A DNA stretch of 64,000 bases from positions 1 to 64,000 of the forward strand of contig CAZFIA010000006.1 in NCBI GenBank assembly GCA_964519335.1, in the 5' to 3' direction. This document shows positions 59,178 to 64,000 of the stretch, piece by piece. The notes below the pieces were generated by a model. The model saw nothing but the letters and a program-made list of their open reading frames with translations, had not been told where the DNA came from and ran no database searches. How positions within the stretch are numbered: position 1 is the stretch's first letter; each line of letters begins with the position of its first letter. The position numbers and the translations under genes are program-made. The DNA comes from JALZVT01 sp964519335 (lineage in GTDB: Bacteria > Pseudomonadota > Gammaproteobacteria > Pseudomonadales > Azotimanducaceae).

Positions 59178-60482
59178 TTAGTCGAACTGCTTTTCGCCGC
59201 TCGCGAACAGCAGGTACACCACCATGCCAAACAGCGTGACGCCTGCGGTCACGCCCCAAACCATATCCCAGGAGCCGGTGGTTTCGAGAATAAAGCCGGT
59301 GATGGCCACGCCAAAGATGCCCGGCAGAGTGCCGGCGGTGTTGGTGATGCCCATAAGTGTGCCCGCGTGCTTCGGTCCAATATCGAGATGATTGATGCTG
59401 TGGCCGCCGATACCAAAAGCGCCCAATACCTTGCCAAGGCACATAAGGCCAATGGCCGCCCACAAACTTTCCACGAGTGTGATGCCAATCAGGCACGCAG
59501 ATAGCCCGCCAAAGGCAATGGTTTGCATGGTTTTTCGTACGCGAGTGACATCGTAGCCGCGGCGCAGAATGCGATCGGTCAGGTTGCCGATGATGTTGAG
59601 TGAGAGCAAAGACGCGATATGCGGCAACATGGCGATGTAACCGACAGATTTAAAGTCGACACCCAAACCTTCGTTAACGTAAATAGGCAGCCAGGAAAGT
59701 ACGACATACAGCGTCCAGTTGTTGGCGAAGTGGGCGACGGTAATTGCCCACAGTGGGCGGTTGGTGAGAAGTGTTTTCCATGGCGGCAGTTTGCTTACCG
59801 TTCCCGATGCTGCTGCATTGGCTTCGATGTAGGCGAGTTCTTCTGCAGAAACTCTTGGATGTTCCTGAGGTGTACCGCGCGCGATGTAACGCCAGGCAAC
59901 GTACCAGAGGACACCGACAGCGCCGAAGAGATAGAAGGCCCACTCCCAGCCTAAGGCGGAGACTATGATAGGTGTTGCGATTAGTGCGAATACGGTGCCA
60001 ACCGGAATGCCGCTCGCATTTAGCGCGATGGCTTTCGAGCGATCCTGCGCCGGTACCCAGCGCGTCACCAGGTTGTAGACCGAAGGAAAGGTTACTGCCT
60101 CGCCCATACCCATGCCGATGCGCGCCATGATCAGCACCGACAACCCAATAGCAGCAGCCCCCGGAGTAACCAGAGTGAACAGCGACCACAAAAGTACGCC
60201 GGAACCCAGAATCAGTGCACCGCCGAACTTGTCGGCTAGTCGGCCGCCGAGAATCATCACCAGAATGTAGCCGATGTAAAACGACGACAGCACGTAGCCC
60301 TGGGTAATCTTGTCCCAGCCGTATTCGGCCGACATGGGAATGATGGCCACCGAGATATTTACCCGGTCGATATAACATATGAATGTGGCCAGAAAACACA
60401 TCACCACCACCGAGTAGCGGTGCTGCCAGCCAGCGGGTGGGGCGGTTGCTGAGACTTCAGTCTTCAAGTGGGCCTGTGCCAT
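59178..60482 (-). CDS. MFS transporter, ACS/phthalate-permease-like
   Basis: 434 residues from the ATG at 60482, chosen because the longer frame adds 19 unsupported residues. About 12 spans; MFS motif LGGRLADKFGGALILGSG, RIGMGMGEAVTFPSVYNLVT and a central LPPWKTLLTNRPLWAI loop. Resembles the ACS group of organic-anion symporters (phthalate, tartrate, glucarate-like). Substrate unknown. Convergent with the MDR gene (5 bases). Confidence 0.87.
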   Translation of the reverse strand: MAQAHLKTEVSATAPPAGWQHRYSVVVMCFLATFICYIDRVNISVAIIPMSAEYGWDKITQGYVLSSFYIGYILVMILGGRLADKFGGALILGSGVLLWSLFTLVTPGAAAIGLSVLIMARIGMGMGEAVTFPSVYNLVTRWVPAQDRSKAIALNASGIPVGTVFALIATPIIVSALGWEWAFYLFGAVGVLWYVAWRYIARGTPQEHPRVSAEELAYIEANAAASGTVSKLPPWKTLLTNRPLWAITVAHFANNWTLYVVLSWLPIYVNEGLGVDFKSVGYIAMLPHIASLLSLNIIGNLTDRILRRGYDVTRVRKTMQTIAFGGLSACLIGITLVESLWAAIGLMCLGKVLGAFGIGGHSINHLDIGPKHAGTLMGITNTAGTLPGIFGVAITGFILETTGSWDMVWGVTAGVTLFGMVVYLLFASGEKQFD

Positions 60483-60597
60483 CTCCGCTCCATGTGTCGG
60501 TGCCCTCCGAATATAGGCTATCTGCGGGATGCACGGCAACGGGCATCAGGGGTAGATGGGGGGTAGACTGAGTCGTAAAGCCAATGCGGAGAAGACT

Positions 60598-61728
60598 ATG
60601 AAATCACCAGTTTGCGACCTTTTGGGGATCGAATTCCCGTTGGTAGCCTTTACCCACTGTCGCGATGTTGTTGTCGAGGTTTCGAAGGCCGGCGGCTTTG
60701 GGGTGTTAGGCGCCGCGGGTTACAACGCAGAAACACTCGAGACCGAGCTCAAGTGGATCGATGAACATATCGACGGCATGCCCTATGGGGTCGATCTGAT
60801 CGCTCCTACGTCGATGGCGATCACGGATGACAACGCGACCTCGGATGACTATCTCTCCAAGGTGCCCGATGAGCATCGCGACTACGCAAGTACCATTCTT
60901 GCCCAACACGATATTGATACCGCAGCAGTTTATAAAGATAAACGAGCGAGCGGTGGTGGCTTTCTCACCGCAGGCAAGGCGGCCAACATTATTGATGTCG
61001 CTTTCTCACACCCCATCAAGCTCATCGCCAACGCGCTTGGTGTGCCGCCGCGTTACATGCTTGATATGTGTAAACAGCACAATGTGGTATCTGCCGCTTT
61101 GGTTGGTGCCAAGGAACACGCCGTAAAGCAGGTGGAAGCGGGTGTCGACATGTTGGTTGTCGCGGGCACCGAGGCCGGTGGTCATTGTGGCGAAGTCTCT
61201 ACCATGGTGCTGGTTCCGGAAGTTTGTATGGCGGTTGAAGACTCGGGCGTGCCAGTTCTTGCTGCCGGCGGCATAGTCACAGGCCGGCAAATGGCTGGCG
61301 TGATGGCAATGGGTGCACATGGCGCCTGGACCGGATCTATGTGGCTAACTACAACAGAAGCCGAAACCTCCCCCGTGATCAAAGAGAAATTTCTGCAGGC
61401 AAGTTCCAGGCAGACCGTGCGCTCGAAAGCGCGCACCGGCAAATACTCGCGGCAGTTGGTGTCGCCCTGGACCGAAGCCTGGGAGTCAGAAGAAGCGCCC
61501 GAACCACTACCTATGCCATTGCAATCACTGGTGAGCGAAGCACCGCTGGCTAAAGTAACCAAGCTGGCCGAAAGCGGCCACAAGGGCGCACGCCAACTCG
61601 CGACTTATTTTGTGGGGCAAGGCGTGGGACTGATGAACGAATCACTTGATTCGCGAACCGTGGTGCGAGAATTTATGGAAGACTATCTGCAGGCCACCGA
61701 GCGACTGCAAGGCGCTCTTGGGCAATAA
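60598..61728 (+). CDS. Nitronate-monooxygenase-like flavin enzyme
   Basis: 376 residues from ATG 60598. FMN-binding TIM-barrel of the 2-nitropropane dioxygenase family: FPLVAFTHCRDVVVEVSKAG, GGFGVLGAAGYN, VVAGTEAGGHCGEVSTMVLV and VPVLAAGGIVTGRQMAGVMA. The conserved EAGGH core is present. Likely oxidises nitronates or related compounds, although this wider family also contains enzymes with other substrates. It starts 116 bases from the divergent MFS gene. Confidence 0.87.
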   Translation: MKSPVCDLLGIEFPLVAFTHCRDVVVEVSKAGGFGVLGAAGYNAETLETELKWIDEHIDGMPYGVDLIAPTSMAITDDNATSDDYLSKVPDEHRDYASTILAQHDIDTAAVYKDKRASGGGFLTAGKAANIIDVAFSHPIKLIANALGVPPRYMLDMCKQHNVVSAALVGAKEHAVKQVEAGVDMLVVAGTEAGGHCGEVSTMVLVPEVCMAVEDSGVPVLAAGGIVTGRQMAGVMAMGAHGAWTGSMWLTTTEAETSPVIKEKFLQASSRQTVRSKARTGKYSRQLVSPWTEAWESEEAPEPLPMPLQSLVSEAPLAKVTKLAESGHKGARQLATYFVGQGVGLMNESLDSRTVVREFMEDYLQATERLQGALGQ

Positions 61729-61764
61729 CACACACCAACTATCGATTAAGCCGGAGGCGTGACT

Positions 61765-62757
61765 GTGGTCCCACTTAGTGTTCTTGATCTATCCCCCATA
61801 TGCGAGGGCGCGCACGCGCGCGATGCGCTAAAAAACTCACTGAGCCTCGCCCAGCACGCGGAAAGCCTCGGGTATCGGCGCTACTGGGTGGCTGAGCATC
61901 ACAACATGCGTGGTATCGCGAGTGCGGCAACCTCCGTTGTGATTGGTCACATTGCGGGTGGTACCCAGCGTATTCGCGTTGGCGCCGGCGGCATCATGCT
62001 GCCTAATCATGCACCGCTGGTTATCGCTGAGCAGTTTGGAACCCTTGATGCGCTCTATCCGGGGCGCATTGATCTGGGTTTGGGTCGTGCACCCGGTACT
62101 GATCAACTCACCTCTCAGGCACTCAGGCGCACGCTTGCTGGTAGCGTCGATAGCTTTCCACAAGACGTTCTGGAGCTGCAGGCCTATCTTGGAGAGCCGC
62201 AAAATGGACAGCGCGTGTTGGCTACGCCTGGTACAAACTCTAATGTGCCGCTATGGGTTCTTGGTTCAAGTTTGTACGGCGCATCACTTGCGGCGGCACT
62301 CGGTCTGCCTTACGCGTTTGCCTCGCACTTTGCACCGCAGATGATGGATGAGGCCATAGCCTTGTATCGCGAACGGTTTAAGCCTTCGGAACAGCTTGAT
62401 GCGCCCTATGTGATGTTGGGATTTAACATTGTTGCTGCAGACAGCGATGACGAAGCTGCGTTCCTGCGTAGCTCTGCAGAGCAGGCGATGCTGAATCTGC
62501 GGCGCGGAATGCCGGGGCCGCTGCCGCCACCGATCAAGAACTTTCGCGGCACTCTGGGAGCGATGGAGTTGCGTATGCTCGACGATGTGGCGCGCTGCGC
62601 GGCCGTGGGTACCCAGGATAAAGTTCATGAGGAACTCGATAGGTTTGTTGCGCGCACCGGGGCAGACGAAATCATGGTGGTTGCCCAGATCTTTGATCAC
62701 GACGCCAGGCTTAAGAGCTACGAACTGGCGGCAGGCGCGATGGCTGCAGCGGCCTAG
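61765..62757 (+). CDS. LLM-class flavin-dependent oxidoreductase (MsnO8-like)
   Basis: 330 residues. A GTG at 61765 is preferred to the GTG at 61759 because the GGAGG at 61753-61757 gives a spacing of 7, whereas the first codon would be only one base away. Motifs: SLAQHAESLGYRRYWVAEHH, GGIMLPNHAPLVIAEQFGTL, GRIDLGLGRAPGTD and EIMVVAQIFDH are characteristic of the MsnO8 luciferase-like group. Uses FMN rather than F420 in most relatives. It is followed directly by a small gene on the same strand. Confidence 0.88.
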   Translation: MVPLSVLDLSPICEGAHARDALKNSLSLAQHAESLGYRRYWVAEHHNMRGIASAATSVVIGHIAGGTQRIRVGAGGIMLPNHAPLVIAEQFGTLDALYPGRIDLGLGRAPGTDQLTSQALRRTLAGSVDSFPQDVLELQAYLGEPQNGQRVLATPGTNSNVPLWVLGSSLYGASLAAALGLPYAFASHFAPQMMDEAIALYRERFKPSEQLDAPYVMLGFNIVAADSDDEAAFLRSSAEQAMLNLRRGMPGPLPPPIKNFRGTLGAMELRMLDDVARCAAVGTQDKVHEELDRFVARTGADEIMVVAQIFDHDARLKSYELAAGAMAAAA

Positions 62758-62802
62758 TTGGATGGTTTAGCATCGAGCGGCGATCAGGCGAGAGAACACA
62801 CA

Positions 62803-63315
62803 GTGCTTAAGAAAATTCTAATCGGCGTTTTTGCTCTAGTACTACTGAGCTGGCTCTATCTTGCTCTCATTGGGGTTGAGCCCAAAGACAGGCGACCAGG
62901 TACCTTGCTTGCCGGTGAGGATGCAGCCGTTCCTGCGGACTGGTCGTTTGTGAACCAGACGGATAGTGCGGGTGAAGTGCACCTTGAAACCTACCCCTGG
63001 TATGGCGTTCCGTTTTCTGTAACGACGGTAATCGCAGAAGACAACGGCACATTGTTTGTTCCATCTATCTATTCTGAAGTACTTAAGTTTCCCGGCGATA
63101 AATTCTGGAACAAGGTAGTGGCTTCTGACCCTCGAATTCGACTGCGTGTGGCCGGCAAGCTCTACTCGCTTTCGATATACCCTGTCACGGACAGCGCGAG
63201 ATTTGATCAAGGCTTACAGGCGCTTGCCAATAAGTACCCGTTTTGGGCCAAGAAACTGGATGAGCAACCCGACGAGCGAAAGTACGTGTTGCTGCAGTTA
63301 AAACCCCGGGCTTAG
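62803..63315 (+). CDS. Membrane-anchored protein of unknown function
   Basis: 170 residues from the GTG at 62803, chosen because the N-terminal membrane span (IGVFALVLLSWLYLALIG) follows within a few residues. The remainder (YPWYGVPFSVTTVIAEDNGT, FVPSIYSEVLKFPGDKFWNK, RIRLRVAGKLYSLSIYPV) looks like a beta-barrel of the nitroreductase/deazaflavin type, but I cannot assign a function. Same strand as the LLM gene (45-base gap) and an SDR gene 10 bases further on. Confidence 0.7.
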   Translation: MLKKILIGVFALVLLSWLYLALIGVEPKDRRPGTLLAGEDAAVPADWSFVNQTDSAGEVHLETYPWYGVPFSVTTVIAEDNGTLFVPSIYSEVLKFPGDKFWNKVVASDPRIRLRVAGKLYSLSIYPVTDSARFDQGLQALANKYPFWAKKLDEQPDERKYVLLQLKPRA

Positions 63316-63325
63316 GTTCTAGCCT

Positions 63326-64000
63326 ATGACCAAGTCGCGCTACCGAGCGCTGATTACCGGTGCTTCTGCGGGTCTCGGCGAAGAATTTGCTCGTCAGCTC
63401 GCCCGGGACGGCTATTCACTGGTGTTAGTGGCGCGGCGACGGGAACGACTCGATGCGCTCGCGCAAGAGTTGCACACTGAATACGCCACTGAGGTTACTT
63501 CACTCGTTGCAGACCTGGCGGATCCGAATGCACCTGCTGAGCTGTCGGCGCAACTCACAGGTCTCTCTCTGGATGTTGATTTGCTGATTAATAATGCCGG
63601 CGCCGCAGGACCTGGGTTGCTGGAAGATCGAGACTGGGCGGCACATCGTGCGTATCAAGAACTCATGGTGATGTCTTGTGCAGCACTGAACCACTTGCTA
63701 CTCCCTGGAATGGTTGAGCGTAAGTACGGGCGGGTGCTGAATGTGGCATCAATGGCGGGTCGCTTGATGCGTGCCAATGACACAACCTATGGGCCAGCCA
63801 AAGCCTGGATGATTGCGCATTCTGAAGCGCTTGCCAGCACACTGCGAGGTACAGGCGTGCAGGTTATGGCGCTATGCCCCGGTTTTGTGCGTACAGAGTT
63901 TCACGCTGATCCTCAGATGCACGCCTTGCGCGACGCTATACCCAACTGGTTGTGGTATTCAAAACAAACCGTGGTCAGCGAAGGCCTGGCCGCGCTCGAA
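63326..64000 (+). CDS. Short-chain dehydrogenase/reductase (runs off the window)
   Basis: SDR with 225 codons visible; it reaches the window end without a stop. The ATG at 63326 gives MTKSRYRALITGASAGLG, with LINNAGAAGPG, the SMAGRLMRANDTTYGPAKAW triad (Ser, Tyr, Lys) and LCPGFVRTEFHADP. All catalytic positions are present. Short spacing to the preceding gene suggests an operon continuing from the LLM enzyme. Confidence 0.9.
   Translation, partial: MTKSRYRALITGASAGLGEEFARQLARDGYSLVLVARRRERLDALAQELHTEYATEVTSLVADLADPNAPAELSAQLTGLSLDVDLLINNAGAAGPGLLEDRDWAAHRAYQELMVMSCAALNHLLLPGMVERKYGRVLNVASMAGRLMRANDTTYGPAKAWMIAHSEALASTLRGTGVQVMALCPGFVRTEFHADPQMHALRDAIPNWLWYSKQTVVSEGLAALE

Noticed and set aside
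1..64000. CRISPR arrays, tRNA/rRNA genes, prophage or insertion sequences
   Set aside because: No regularly spaced repeats, no recognisable RNA genes and no transposase or phage genes were seen; the N-run could still hide something.

Overview
The window reads as a chromosomal scaffold from an aerobic, Gram-negative, heterotrophic bacterium, most likely a marine-type gammaproteobacterium. Supporting signs are lipoprotein signals, a RhlE-type helicase, a DUF2239 protein, a NAD(P)-type glutamate dehydrogenase and a periplasmic multihaem cytochrome, with no spore or mycolate genes. The lineage is inferred from gene content only. One run of 100 N (22655-22754) is a scaffold gap, so this is probably a draft or metagenome-derived assembly. 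I saw no rRNA, tRNA, CRISPR array, insertion sequence or prophage. Coding density is very high, no gene-free stretch exceeds 300 bases, and many genes overlap by 1 to 14 bases (TGATG, TAATG, ATGA, GTGA), which points to translational coupling.

Layout. 1-5.9 kb: end of a DEAD-box helicase; a PhyH oxygenase fused in an operon to MadL/MadM transporter subunits; a beta-propeller protein; modBC without modA. 5.9-13.3 kb: a minus-strand operon (LLM flavoenzyme, NTF2-like protein, metallophosphatase, PPOX protein) divergent from a plus-strand operon in which an S-adenosylhomocysteine-hydrolase-like protein sits between two class III CoA-transferases. 13.3-29.4 kb: an HNH relic, a TPR lipoprotein, two amidohydrolases, acyl-CoA synthetases, hydratases, a Nudix enzyme, an RCK-type channel and a CobW GTPase. 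29.7-35.8 kb: a three-gene secreted copper-amine-oxidase-like operon, with the N-terminal domains on one protein, a degenerate catalytic-domain paralogue on the second, and a copper-ligand-bearing domain with Ig-like and discoidin repeats on the third. 35.8-45.6 kb: short-chain dehydrogenases (SDRs), a CmcJ/NvfI-family protein, an LLM enzyme, a sodium-solute symporter next to an eight-haem cytochrome, and an acyl-CoA synthetase. 46-51 kb: an MBL hydrolase followed by a TauD-type oxygenase, a DUF6817 protein, a JmjC-like oxygenase and a RhlA-like hydrolase, resembling a small-molecule biosynthesis or tailoring cluster. 51-64 kb: a Rieske oxygenase coupled to a FrnE/DsbA-type protein with an in-frame TGA, glutamate dehydrogenase, two MFS transporters, three SDRs, a quinone-oxidoreductase-like enzyme, a nitronate-monooxygenase-like enzyme and an LLM enzyme.

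How it fits together. Three acyl-CoA synthetases, two CoA-transferases, one crotonase, one MaoC hydratase, five SDRs, three LLM flavoenzymes, two PPOX split-barrel proteins, one Rieske oxygenase and several Fe(II)/2OG oxygenases suggest broad catabolism of lipids and unusual carboxylic acids, with flavin or F420 chemistry.

The two strongest discoveries are: (1) the FrnE/DsbA-type protein at 52178-52909, whose first redox-motif residue is an in-frame TGA followed at proper spacing by a hairpin matching a bacterial SECIS, that is, a selenoprotein with a Sec-Pro-Trp-Cys site; and (2) the split copper-amine-oxidase operon at 29704-35788, in which one catalytic-domain paralogue has lost the catalytic base, the cofactor tyrosine and two copper ligands while the other keeps them and carries three discoidin repeats.
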